DNA from: CBDBIG01 sp965205845 [NCBI: bacterium]
Lineage (GTDB): Bacteria; SAR324
Reading direction: 5' to 3'
Length of the DNA stretch: 64,000 nt
NCBI GenBank assembly: GCA_965205845.1
Contig: CBDBIG010000003.1
Location: forward strand, 1-64,000
The notes below the pieces were generated by a model that was given only the letters and a program-made list of their open reading frames with translations, was not told the origin of the DNA and searched no databases. The position numbers and the translations under genes are program-made. Each line of letters opens with the position of its first letter. Position 1 is the first letter of the stretch. Positions 26,062 to 33,618 of the stretch are shown one piece after another.

Positions 26062-26433
26062 AAAAAAAGGAGTTTAAAGCTAGATTATTTTTTATTTTTG
26101 AGCCAATCGCGCAAAAGCCTTTATAAAACAAGGGCTTGATCCATGAAAAGGGCGAAAAATTGAGTTTAAAGCTGAGTTTAAAGCTAGAGCACCTAGCTTT
26201 AAACTTTTGCGGGGTGGTTTTGGGGGTTTGTGCTAAAGCCGAACAGCCTTGCCCGTTTGGGATTGGTGAAAGAATTAAAGCGCAAAGAAGGGGGAGTAGA
26301 ATGGCTGGTGCTCCAAAAATGGGACGACCCCGACCCCAAAACGGGGGAGCGAAAACCTTACACCCTGAAAGAAAACATGGACGAAATAGAACAGGTTGTG
26401 CCCGTGATTTATGTGCAACCCAGGGCGGTTTAA
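26062..26433 (+). repeat. array unit 1, word GTTTAAAGCT
   Basis: Solitary word at 26072 to 26081, pair at 26164 and 26176, inverted copy at 26195 to 26204. The second direct copy and the inverted one form a 12-bp perfect stem with a 5-base loop. A promoter-like TTGAGC (26098) and TATAAA (26122) with 18-base spacing lies between the solitary word and the pair. The tail (26230 to 26433) keeps the repressor frame and differs in a handful of residues. Confidence 0.88.
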
Positions 26434-26804
26434 AAAAAAAGGAGTTACAAGCTAGATTATTTTTTATTTTTAGGCCAACCGCACAAAAGCCTTTATAAAA
26501 CAAGGGCTTGATCCATAAAAAGGGCGAAAAATTGAGTTACAAGCTGAGTTACAAGCTAGAGTGCCCAGCTTGTAACTTTTGCGGGGTGGTTTTGGGGGTT
26601 TGTGCTAAAGCCGAACAGCCTTGCCCGTTTGGGATTGGTGAAAGAATGGAGGCACAAAGAAGGGGGGCAACCTGGCTGGTGCTCCAAAAATGGGACGACC
26701 CCAACCCCAAAACGGGCGAGCGAAAACCCTACACCTTGCAAGAGAACATGGACGAAATAGAACAGGTTGTGCCCGTGATTTATGTGCAACCCAGGGCGGT
26801 TTAA
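26434..26804 (+). repeat. array unit 2, word GTTACAAGCT
   Basis: Solitary word at 26444, pair at 26536 and 26548, inverted AGCTTGTAAC at 26567 to 26576; all exact. TATAAA-type box conserved in the header. In the tail a G6 run (G5 plus one in unit 1 context) shifts the repressor frame, so the fragment is only read from another frame. Confidence 0.87.
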
Positions 26805-27175
26805 AAAAAAAGGAGTTCACAGTTCAATTATTTTTTATTTTTGAGCCAACCGCACAAAAGCCTTTATAAAACAAGGGCTTGATCCATAAAAAGGGCGAAA
26901 AATTGAGTTCAAAGCTGAGTTCAAAGCTAGAGTGCCTAGCTTTGAACTTTTACGGGGTGGTTTTGGGGGTTTGTGCTAAAGCCGAACAGCCTTGCCCGTT
27001 TGGGATTGGTGAAAGAATGGAGGCACAAAGAAGGGGGGCAACCTGGCTGGTGCTCCAAAAATGGGACGACCCCAACCCCAAAACGGGCGAGCGAAAACCC
27101 TACACCTTGCAAGAGAACATGGACGAAATAGAACAGGTTGTGCCCGTGATTTACGTGCAACCCAGGGCGGTTTAA
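26805..27175 (+). repeat. array unit 3, solitary word GTTCACAGTTC but pair and inverse GTTCAAAGCT
   Basis: The solitary copy at 26815 to 26825 does not match the pair (26907 and 26919) and inverse (26938 to 26947) of its own unit, but matches those of unit 4. The tail has a G6 run and is out of the repressor frame. This suggests a crossover between units 3 and 4 within the header. Confidence 0.87.
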
Positions 27176-27547
27176 AAAAAAAGGAGTTCAAAGCTAGATT
27201 ATTTTTTATTTTTAGGCCAACCGCACAAAAGCCTTTATAAAACAAGGGCTTGATCCATGAAAAGGGCGAAAAATTGAGTTCACAGTTCAGTTCACAGTTC
27301 GAGCGCTGAACTGTGAACTTTTGCGGGGTGGTTTTGGGGGTTTGTGCTAAAGCCGAACAACCTTGCCCGTTTGGGATTGGTGAAAGAATGGAGGCGCAAA
27401 GAAGGGGGGGCAACCTGGCTGGTGCTCCAAAAATGGGACGACCCCAACCCCAAAACGGGGGAGCGAAAACCCTACACCTTGCAAGAGAACATGGACGAAA
27501 TAGAACAGGTTGTGCCCGTGATTTATGTGCAACCCAGGGCGGTTTAA
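27176..27547 (+). repeat. array unit 4, solitary word GTTCAAAGCT but pair and inverse GTTCACAGTTC
   Basis: The reciprocal of unit 3: solitary copy at 27186, pair at 27278 and 27290, inverted GAACTGTGAAC at 27308 to 27318. The tail has G7 and reads in the repressor frame (27344 to 27547). Confidence 0.87.
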
Positions 27548-27926
27548 AAAAAAGGATGTTATTTTTGATTCGTAAAAAACTATTTTTGATATTAACTATG
27601 TTGTTGATTTAAAAATAGAAATTTTCTTTACATGGATTCGTAAATAGATTCGTAAAAAACTATGGAATAACGAATCGTGAAGTGCCGAACTCCGACCTTT
27701 TGCGGGGTGGTTTTGGGGGTTTGTGCTAAAGCCGAACAGCCTTGCCCGTTTGGGACTGGTGAAAGAATGGAGGCGCAAAGAAGGGGGGGCACAATGGCTG
27801 GTGCTCCAAAAATGGGACGACCCCGACCCCAAAACGGGGGAGCGAAAACCTTACACCTTGCAAGAGAACATGGACGAAATAGAACAGGTTGTGCCCGTGA
27901 TTTACGTGCAACCCAGGGCGGTTTAA
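27548..27926 (+). repeat. array unit 5, divergent AT-rich header, word GATTCGTAA
   Basis: The header is unlike the others in sequence but keeps the layout: word at 27567, pair at 27635 and 27647 (again 12 bp apart), and an inverted ACGAATC at 27670 to 27676. The tail has G7 and is in frame (27723 to 27926). This unit argues that layout is conserved while sequence is free. Confidence 0.8.
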
Positions 27927-28102
27927 AAAAAAAGGAGTTCAAAGCTAGATTATTTTTTATTTTTAGGCCAATCGCGAAAAAGTATTTTCAAAACAAGGGT
28001 TTGATCCATGAAAAGGGCGAAAAATTGAGTTCAAAGCTGAGTTCAAAGCTAGAGCACCTAGCTTTGAACTTTTACGGGGTGGTTTTGGGGGTTTGGTTTT
28101 AC
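27927..28102 (+). repeat. array unit 6, header only, word GTTCAAAGCT
   Basis: Solitary copy at 27937, pair at 28029 and 28041, inverted AGCTTTGAAC at 28060 to 28069. The TATAAA box has decayed to TATTTT. Homology ends a few bases into the tail at GGTTTTGGGGGTTTG, where unrelated sequence begins, so this is the distal edge of the array. Confidence 0.85.
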
Positions 28103-28211
28103 GCTTCAAACGCATTATTCCTTAGAAATTTCACAAAATCGCTACATTGTTGGCACCACTTTACGGTCACACTGGGGTAAAAAAACCTAGCGTGGGTAAG
28201 GTGGGTGGCAC

Positions 28212-28686
28212 ATGCGAGATATAGCGTTGTTTTTACTGGCTTTTATAACATTAAGCCTTGTATTTGCAGAGATTTGGTTAAGCCAAAACCGCTCTTTAAG
28301 GGTGTTTAAGGCGCACATAGTCGGTTGTTATGATGGCAACACCTGCAGGTTTACCCTGCCCAGTCACCACCCCATTTTAGGCGAGGGGGTTCAGGTGCAA
28401 ATTGTGGGGTTGCAAACGCCAAAACTACGCGAACCCACCTTAAGCAAGGCCAGCAGCGCGCGCGATGCCATGCGTGGCCTGCTTGAACGCGCCGATGATA
28501 TTTTTTTAGTAAACACAAAGCGCAAAAACCGCAGCCTGCACGCCAGCGTATGCGCAAATGGCAAAGACATGGCAAAGACGCGCCAAATGGCTTAGCCAGC
28601 AAGGGTTGGGCGTGTTACACCCCCAGCGCAAAGCCCCCCAATGCGGGGCACAAGCCTTGGTTTGTATGCCTTTGTGGCGCATTTAA
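28212..28686 (+). pseudogene. secreted or membrane-bound staphylococcal-nuclease-like protein, +1 frameshift
   Basis: ATG 28212 has AAGGTGG upstream. The protein starts with a hydrophobic anchor (IALFLLAFITLSLVFAEIWL), then an SNase-type core: IVGCYDGNTCRFTLP and VQVQIVGLQTPKL, with ARDAMRGLL. The expected end KWLSQQGLGVLHPQRKAP is in the +1 frame; removing one A from AAAG near 28578 gives DMARRAKWLSQQG and a stop at 28686. Near the break an 11-base word (GGCAAAGACAT/GC) is repeated in tandem. Nuclease genes of this type at phage ends may degrade competing DNA; inference only. Confidence 0.7.
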
Positions 28687-28705
28687 TGCGCGTTAATGCA
28701 AGTTA

Positions 28706-29080
28706 ATGCTATCGTTGCCCCAGTTGCCCCAGTTGCCCCAGTTGCCCCAGTTGCCCCAGTTGCGCCAAGGGTTTTTATGGGCACTGGGGGGTGCCACCCT
28801 TGGCATTTTGGTGTGGCGCGGCGCGGAAACCTTGCTGGTTATAATGCTGGCGCACAGCAAAAGCACCTTGGCAGGGGGCATTGCGGCAGGCTGGCGAAGC
28901 ATAAGCGCAAACTTTACCCAAACCGCCTTAAAACAAGCCGGGGCAGAGCGAGAGCGTGGGTCGAAGGGCTGCATTTTGCACCCCCCTAACCGCCATGCGG
29001 GGTTATCTGCTGCCAGAGCGCTGCGCGCCAAGGGGTTTATGACCACCCTAAAGGGAAGAACCCTTTCCATTTGGTGGTAA
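28706..29080 (+). CDS. small membrane protein with PQL tandem repeats
   Basis: A 124-residue frame that begins with five PQL repeats encoded by a 9-base unit (CCCAGTTGC), then a hydrophobic helix (FLWALGGATLGILVW), a second one (LLVIMLAHS), and a basic C-terminus. It has no good ribosome site, though the region upstream has three TTAATGC words. It starts 19 bases after the nuclease stop and may be its partner. I do not recognise a family. Confidence 0.45.
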   Translation: MLSLPQLPQLPQLPQLPQLRQGFLWALGGATLGILVWRGAETLLVIMLAHSKSTLAGGIAAGWRSISANFTQTALKQAGAERERGSKGCILHPPNRHAGLSAARALRAKGFMTTLKGRTLSIWW

Positions 29081-29172
29081 GCCTTTTTGCGAATTGCAAA
29101 GCGGCATTTGAACTTACCCTTATCGAACGCAGTTTGCCCCCTTCTAAAACCCTTCGAATGAAGCGCGTACCG

Positions 29173-29192
29173 AGTGTAAGCCCATGTGTCCC
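29173..29192 (+). repeat. candidate transposase end-binding site, copy 1
   Basis: AGTGTAAGCCCATGTGTCCC. A second similar sequence (AGTGTAAAAGCAAGTGTCC) lies at 29333 to 29351 in the same orientation. Mu-type ends carry two or three related MuA sites within about 180 bp, and the spacing of 160 bp fits. No other evidence. Confidence 0.4.
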
Positions 29193-29285
29193 AAAAACGC
29201 GCAAACCCGCATTACACCGTTTTTTTGGCGGGACAATTTACACCACCCTTTTGGCGCAAACACACTGCCCGTAAACTGTTGAAAA

Positions 29286-29320
29286 ACCACATAAAACCAC
29301 ATAAAACCACATAAAACCAT
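29286..29320. repeat. 10-bp tandem repeat (ACCACATAAA), 3.5 copies
   Basis: ACCACATAAA is repeated without change, then broken at ACCATAATTTTT. It lies between the two candidate end-binding motifs. A helical-pitch repeat of AT-rich and GC-rich blocks may bend DNA. Confidence 0.8.
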
Positions 29321-29332
29321 AATTTTTCGACC

Positions 29333-29351
29333 AGTGTAAAAGCAAGTGTCC
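29333..29351 (+). repeat. candidate transposase end-binding site, copy 2
   Basis: AGTGTAAAAGCAAGTGTCC shares 14 of 19 positions with the motif at 29173. As the outermost copy it would be the terminal site if the assignment is right, placing the prophage end just to its right. Confidence 0.4.
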
Positions 29352-29806
29352 GGGCACAGCGGGCACGCTTTCTTAAAAAACACCACTGCCGTCAAAGGCG
29401 TAACAGCGGCAAGCCACGGCAAACAGGCATCCTTGAACGCTTTGTTTTAGCACCTTTGCGCCGTACGCATTGCCCTCCACCCTAAGCAACTGCAAAGGGG
29501 GAGGGCGTGTGGGCGAGTGCTTTTGCAAGGGGTTTTGGGCTCAAATGGGCAAGGGGCAGGTACCCAGGGCTGTTTTTGTTGCCAGTTTGTTGCCAATAAA
29601 ATGCTCTAAAATATGCAGTTTCCACCTGTTTCCTATTCATTTTTTTCGATAAGTAATTGTTTTTATTAGAAACAAGCACGACAAGGTTTGCTTGTTTAGA
29701 CTAACTTATACAGACTCTTTCTCATGCTTGCCGTGATAACCCCAAAGTTGGTTGTCATACGAACAGCCTCAAAATCTTTTCTTAACTGATCTCTTTTAAC
29801 CCACAA

Positions 29807-29820
29807 TGTAAACGTTTACA
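29807..29820. promoter_or_regulatory. perfect palindrome TGTAAACGTTTACA, LacI-family-like operator
   Basis: A 14-bp perfect palindrome with central CG, the form bound by many LacI/GalR-family regulators (PurR and CcpA-type sites look alike). It lies about 140 bp upstream of the thiolase-like start. No regulator gene is nearby. Confidence 0.5.
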
Positions 29821-29961
29821 CCGGGAGAATAAAAATTTTGCATTGCTCAGCCAAAATACGTTATCGTGGGGGCAAGTTTCGCTGTACACTATTTTTATAA
29901 AGTGCAAGGGGTGTTGCTCTGTGAACCCGCACTTTAACCATAAAAGAAAGCTTTTTCTTCC

Positions 29962-31239
29962 ATGAAACCCCATCGCCCTGTTTACCTAGCCGCCCATGCC
30001 CTAACCCCGTTTACTGGAAAAGGGCATCCGCGCTTTATTTCCCCTTCCAAGGCACAGATTACAGGGCAAAAAAACCCAAGCCTTGAAGAGCAAATTGCCC
30101 AAGTGATTAGGCAACTGTTTGCGGGCGGTGGCCCTCAGCAGCAAAGCCTTGATGCCAATTTGGTCGACCGCGGGTTGGTTGGCAATTTTGCGGGAGAATT
30201 GTTTTCGCAACAAGGGCATGTGGGGGCCATGGTATCGCGGGGAGATTCGCGCTTAGAAGGTGTGGGTTTTACCCGCTGTGAAGCGGCGTGTGCCTCGGGT
30301 GGTGTTAGTCTGGTGGGTGGTGCAGAAGCCATTCAAGCAGGCTGTGATGTGGTGCTGGTGTTGGGTGCAGAAGCACAAAATACCGTGAAAGCACGGGTGG
30401 GGGCTGACTACCTGGCTCGTGCCTCCCATTATGAAACAGAGCGATCCCTCGATGAATTTACTTTTCCAGCCATGTTCGCGCGCCGCCTAAAAGCCTACAA
30501 AGAACGCTATCAGGTAAGCACCCGCGATGTTGCCCAGTTTTCAGTTAAAGCCTTTGGAAATGCCAACCGCAACCCGCTGGCGCATATGCACCACGTTCAA
30601 ATGTCCCTTGAGCAAGCCGAAAGCACGGGTGAACACAACCCCACTTTTTTACAAAGCCCCGAACTAAACCCTCACTTGCGCATCAGTGATTGCTCCCCTG
30701 TAACCGATGGCGCGGCGGCCGCTATTTTTGCCTCGAAGGAAGGCCTTGATAAGTTAGGCATTGCCCCGAATGATTGCATTCAGTTGATGTCGTATGCCCT
30801 TGCCTCCAACCCCTTAGGCAAGGTAGGAGACCTGTTACACATGGATACCACCGCCCTTGCCTGCCATGAAGTGTTTGCCGATGCGGGCAAAGGTCCTGCC
30901 GATATACAAGTGGCAGAGGTGCATGACTGTTTTACCATTGCGGAACTGCTGATGTACGAAGCCATTGGTTGGGCCAAAGCAGGTCAAGGTCTCGATAGGC
31001 TCCAATCGGGGGATACCACCTTGGAAGGCAAAATGCCTGTGAACACGGGAGGCGGTTTGGTAGGTTTTGGGCACCCCGTGGGGGCGACTGGTGTCAAGCA
31101 GGCGGTCGAGATCCATCGCCAAATGAAGGGGCTTTGCGGCGATTATCAGATAAAAAATGCCCCTCAACTGGGCCTTACGGTCAATATGGGCGGGGATGAC
31201 CGAACCTGTGTTGCCATGGTATGGTGCGATGCTGCCTGA
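29962..31239 (+). CDS. thiolase-like / SCP2-type acetyl-CoA acetyltransferase
   Basis: A 425-residue thiolase-superfamily enzyme. The nucleophile is Cys110 in RCEAACASGGVSLVGG; later motifs are EVHDCFTIAELLMYEA and NTGGGLVGFGHPVGATG, which supply the other active-site residues. Details such as the C-terminal MGGDDRTCVAMVW fit the sterol-carrier/thiolase-like branch rather than classical FadA. It probably cleaves or forms 3-oxoacyl-CoA in lipid metabolism. It is co-transcribed with a lipoprotein gene that overlaps its end by 11 bases. Promoter signals are not clear. Confidence 0.88.
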   Translation: MKPHRPVYLAAHALTPFTGKGHPRFISPSKAQITGQKNPSLEEQIAQVIRQLFAGGGPQQQSLDANLVDRGLVGNFAGELFSQQGHVGAMVSRGDSRLEGVGFTRCEAACASGGVSLVGGAEAIQAGCDVVLVLGAEAQNTVKARVGADYLARASHYETERSLDEFTFPAMFARRLKAYKERYQVSTRDVAQFSVKAFGNANRNPLAHMHHVQMSLEQAESTGEHNPTFLQSPELNPHLRISDCSPVTDGAAAAIFASKEGLDKLGIAPNDCIQLMSYALASNPLGKVGDLLHMDTTALACHEVFADAGKGPADIQVAEVHDCFTIAELLMYEAIGWAKAGQGLDRLQSGDTTLEGKMPVNTGGGLVGFGHPVGATGVKQAVEIHRQMKGLCGDYQIKNAPQLGLTVNMGGDDRTCVAMVWCDAA

Positions 31240-31690
31240 AACTTTGCAGTCTTTTTTCAAAATCCATCAGACTTGTTTGAAGGTGGGGCTTTGTGCCGCG
31301 TTGGTTTTGCTAGGTGCGTGTACAGGGCGCGACTTTGCGCGGGTAACCCCACCACTCGATCTGTATTCAGGCCAAGTGGCTGATTTGGGCCGCAAGGAGT
31401 GGCAGCAAGTGATTGTCACAAGCTGCCGTGCGGGCAGTAATGCAAGCAAGCGCCACGATTGTGAAGAAGAAGGAAAGGTACTTTTGCAGGCGGATAGTGC
31501 GCCTGCAAAGATTATTTCCACCATGTGTAACGAGTTTTCTACCACGCAAGGCATGGCTGCGTGCTATTCCCAGGCCATTCAAATGGCCAATCACGATGCG
31601 CTTCGCCGCTTTCGTAACAGTTGTTCAGACGTACACCCAAAACCTAAGGCGTTTGTTACCTGCCTGCGCAAAGGCTTTCAGGCCTTTTAG
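31229..31690 (+). CDS. hypothetical lipoprotein
   Basis: A 153-residue protein starting at ATG 31229 inside the thiolase end. Residues 1 to 30 form a lipoprotein signal with lipobox LLGAC; the mature part has five or six Cys residues (SCRAGSN, HDCEEEG, STMCNEF, MAACYSQ, NSCSDV, VTCLRKG), suggesting disulfides and a small helical fold. The function is unknown. The stop codon lies inside a terminator-like hairpin, and the last ~88 bases are repeated immediately downstream. Confidence 0.7.
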   Translation: MLPETLQSFFKIHQTCLKVGLCAALVLLGACTGRDFARVTPPLDLYSGQVADLGRKEWQQVIVTSCRAGSNASKRHDCEEEGKVLLQADSAPAKIISTMCNEFSTTQGMAACYSQAIQMANHDALRRFRNSCSDVHPKPKAFVTCLRKGFQAF

Positions 31691-31796
31691 TGTTTTTAAA
31701 AATGCCCGTTGTTCGGACGTACACCCAAAACCTAAGGCATTGTTACCTGCCTGCGCAAAGGCTTTCAGGGCCTTTTAGTGTTTTTAAAAAATGCCC
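31621..31796 (+). repeat. 88-bp tandem duplication of the lipoprotein gene 3' end
   Basis: The segment from TTGTTCAGACGTACACCC to AAAATGCCCG occurs at 31621 and again at 31709, with a handful of differences and one-base indels. The copy includes the final ~23 codons, the stop and the terminator hairpin. The rest of the gap to 32016 has no recognisable gene. Confidence 0.93.
31670..31700 (+). terminator. intrinsic terminator overlapping the lipoprotein stop codon
   Basis: Stem AAAGGC (31670 to 31675) with GCCTTT (31682 to 31687), loop TTTCAG, followed by T-rich DNA. The stem forms the last codons and the stop TAG. The duplicated copy at about 31758 to 31777 keeps the hairpin with one added G. 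Confidence 0.6.
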
Positions 31797-32016
31797 GTCG
31801 TGTTGCTGCTCTAACACGCCAAGTAGCGTCACCGTCTGCCAATGCCGAGGGGTATTTATTTTGAAGCGTTTGGCGCATGGCTCTCCAAAGGCCGCCTGCC
31901 CGCATTTTAAAAAAATCACCCATGGCGCATCGAAGCTTTAAAAAATGGTTTTTTTAAGATTGGGGCTCAAAGGAAAACTCCGATGGGAACCATCTTTTAA
32001 AAAAGGGTTCGTGGTT

Positions 32017-33606
32017 TTACAAACGGGTGAGGATGTTCCCGGGGGTTTGACCCGTCATTTCGCCATTTTGGGCGACCACCACACCGTTTACCAAAACGCG
32101 TTGAATGCCACTTGGGTATTGATGCGGCGCTTTGTAAGTGGCGTTATCAAGAATGTTGTCGGGCTCGAACACCACAATATCCGCAGCCATTTGTGGGGCT
32201 AGGCAACCTCTGTCTGTGATGCCAAAAGCCTTTGCTGGCTGCGAACTCATGCGTTGCACGGCCTGTTGGGGTGTAAGAAGTTTTTTGTCGCGTGCGTAAC
32301 GCCCAATCACCCGCGGGAACGAGCCGTAATAGCGTGGGTGCGGTTGGCTTTTGTGCTCTTCCCCTTGGCGAGTGGTTAAAATGCCATCGGAGCCAATGGT
32401 GGTCCCTGGATGGGCCAGAATACACTCCATGTCTTCAACACCAATTAAAAAGAAAATAGCCAGGGTTTTGGTGTAATCTGCCAGTAGCAAATCAAGGGCT
32501 GCATCCACGGGAAGTTTCCCTTGGGCATCGCCTAATTCTTGCAGGTTTTTGCCGTTAAACTTGGCATTACTCGGCGATGCCGACACCATCACCTCTGTCC
32601 ATTCGCTAATAGGCGATACCCCACTGCGATTGATGCCTTCCAGTATTTCGGCCCTAATTTGATCGCGGGTGCTGGGGTTTTGTAAGCGTTCGATCATCTT
32701 TTGGATGCCGCCTTCATGCGCCCACTGGGGAAGAATGGTTTTTAACCCCGTACTGGTGGCAGGGTAGGGATATTGATCCCAATTGAGCTTGATGCCTTGG
32801 CTGCGCCAGTTTTCCAAGTGCTCTAGTACGGCTTGTGCTTGGCCCCAAAAGGCCTTACCGCTTATTTTGAGGTGTGAGATATGTACCGCCGCTCCCGAAC
32901 GCTTCCCCACCTCCGCTGCTTCATCAATCGATTCAAAAATTTTCCCGCTCTCATTGCGCATGTGGGTGTGATAGCCGCCCCCGTATTTGGCGGCAACCTT
33001 TGCCAATTCAGCGATTTCATCCACGTTTCCAAAAGACGAAGGTGGGTAGACCAGGCCCGTTGAAAAACCAAACGCACCACCCTTTAGGGATTCTTCCATC
33101 AAGGCTTTCATCCGCTCCATTTCAGACGGGGTCGGGGGGCGGTTTTCCATACCCATCACCGCACAGCGCAGAGCCACATGCCCCACCAATTGAGCGATAT
33201 TTTGTGCACACGGGGGCATTTTCTCTAAAAACTCCCCCATACTCTCCCAGTCATAACGTAATCCACTGTCTAAGATTGCAGCATTTTCGCGGAGCAATTG
33301 TTTATGGGCAGGCAATATGGGTGCGGGAGACCAACCACACTGCCCTGTGATTTGGGTGGTAACCCCTTGCAACACCTTACCAGGTGCAAGGGGATTCACG
33401 GGCAGGTTAAACTCATCATGGGAATGGGAATCAATGAACCCAGGAGCGACGGCCAAGCCGCCTGAATCAATGATATGATCTGCTTTTTGATGGGCAAGGT
33501 CTCCTATTTCAACAATTTTACCCCCCGCAATGCTGATATCGGCTACATAGGGTTCGCCCCCCAAACCGTCCATTATCATGCCACCTCTAATCAATACTTC
33601 AACCAT
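32017..33606 (-). CDS. D-aminoacylase-like amidohydrolase (N-acyl-D-amino-acid deacylase family)
   Basis: A 529-residue metal-dependent hydrolase. Near the N-terminus FIDSHSHDEF holds the HxH metal pair; then GQCGWSPAP, GFSTGLVYPPSSFG, HTHMRNES and HISHLKISG are typical of D-aminoacylases; YRGSFPR-like YYGSFPRVIGRYAR and PQMAADIVVFEPD close the barrel. It should release acyl groups from N-acyl-D-amino acids or related dipeptides. Alone on its strand, with an M20 enzyme gene further upstream on the same strand, so both may serve acyl-amino-acid or peptide scavenging. Confidence 0.87.
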   Translation of the reverse strand: MVEVLIRGGMIMDGLGGEPYVADISIAGGKIVEIGDLAHQKADHIIDSGGLAVAPGFIDSHSHDEFNLPVNPLAPGKVLQGVTTQITGQCGWSPAPILPAHKQLLRENAAILDSGLRYDWESMGEFLEKMPPCAQNIAQLVGHVALRCAVMGMENRPPTPSEMERMKALMEESLKGGAFGFSTGLVYPPSSFGNVDEIAELAKVAAKYGGGYHTHMRNESGKIFESIDEAAEVGKRSGAAVHISHLKISGKAFWGQAQAVLEHLENWRSQGIKLNWDQYPYPATSTGLKTILPQWAHEGGIQKMIERLQNPSTRDQIRAEILEGINRSGVSPISEWTEVMVSASPSNAKFNGKNLQELGDAQGKLPVDAALDLLLADYTKTLAIFFLIGVEDMECILAHPGTTIGSDGILTTRQGEEHKSQPHPRYYGSFPRVIGRYARDKKLLTPQQAVQRMSSQPAKAFGITDRGCLAPQMAADIVVFEPDNILDNATYKAPHQYPSGIQRVLVNGVVVAQNGEMTGQTPGNILTRL

Positions 33607-33618
33607 ATTCCTGTCCGT

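Larger units (their letters stand above)
26062..28102 (+). repeat. repressor header-tail cassette array (six headers, five tails)
   Basis: Behind the repressor stop the DNA alternates between a header like the 5' region of the repressor gene and a copy of its last ~67 codons with the stop. The period is 371 to 379 bases. Header sequence is conserved apart from a short word found as one solitary copy, a direct pair with starts 12 bp apart, and one inverted copy. The word differs between units, and its copies change together. The N-terminal DNA-binding domain, coiled coil and catalytic Ser are missing from every unit. Confidence 0.93.
1..29350 (-). mobile_element. Mu-like transposable prophage, left (c/transposase) end; other end outside window
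   Basis: A continuous block has Mu-type order and families: repressor, Ner, MuA, MuB, GemA, Mor-like activator, lysis genes, small and large terminase, gp29 portal, gpF head protein, gpT, gp35 to gp38, gpL sheath, gpM tube, gp41 chaperone, tape measure, gpN, gpP, gp45 and gp46. All except the repressor and the genes beyond it read leftward. The right boundary is inferred: the last phage-like gene stops at 29080 and the first host gene starts at 29962, with candidate end-binding repeats at 29173 and 29333. Both transposition genes are frameshifted, so the element is probably immobile unless the sequence has errors. Start 1 is the window edge, not the prophage end. Confidence 0.93.
29081..29961. 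other. prophage-host junction region without a gene
   Basis: No convincing reading frame. The left part holds the similar 19 to 20-base motifs at 29173 and 29333, an inverted GGGACAATTTACACC at 29230, and a 10-bp tandem repeat at 29286. The right part (from about 29580) is AT-rich and has a palindromic operator-like site at 29807. The prophage terminus probably lies between 29350 and 29700, but no target-site duplication can be recognised because the other end is outside the window. Confidence 0.6.

Noticed and set aside
25161-26503. Minus-strand frames opposite the repressor
   Set aside because: Shadow of the repressor and its tails, which have clear motifs on the plus strand.
26062-28102. 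CRISPR or other spacer array
   Set aside because: Units are about 370 bp, contain coding remnants of the neighbouring repressor gene, and have no short repeat with unrelated spacers; no cas gene is near.
26136-28180. Reading frames of 98 to 167 codons in the repressor array
   Set aside because: They run through headers and tails in mixed frames and depend on the G-run length; only the repressor-frame tails resemble protein.
31690-32202. Short frames between the lipoprotein and D-aminoacylase genes
   Set aside because: They run through the duplicated gene end or opposite the D-aminoacylase; no independent support.
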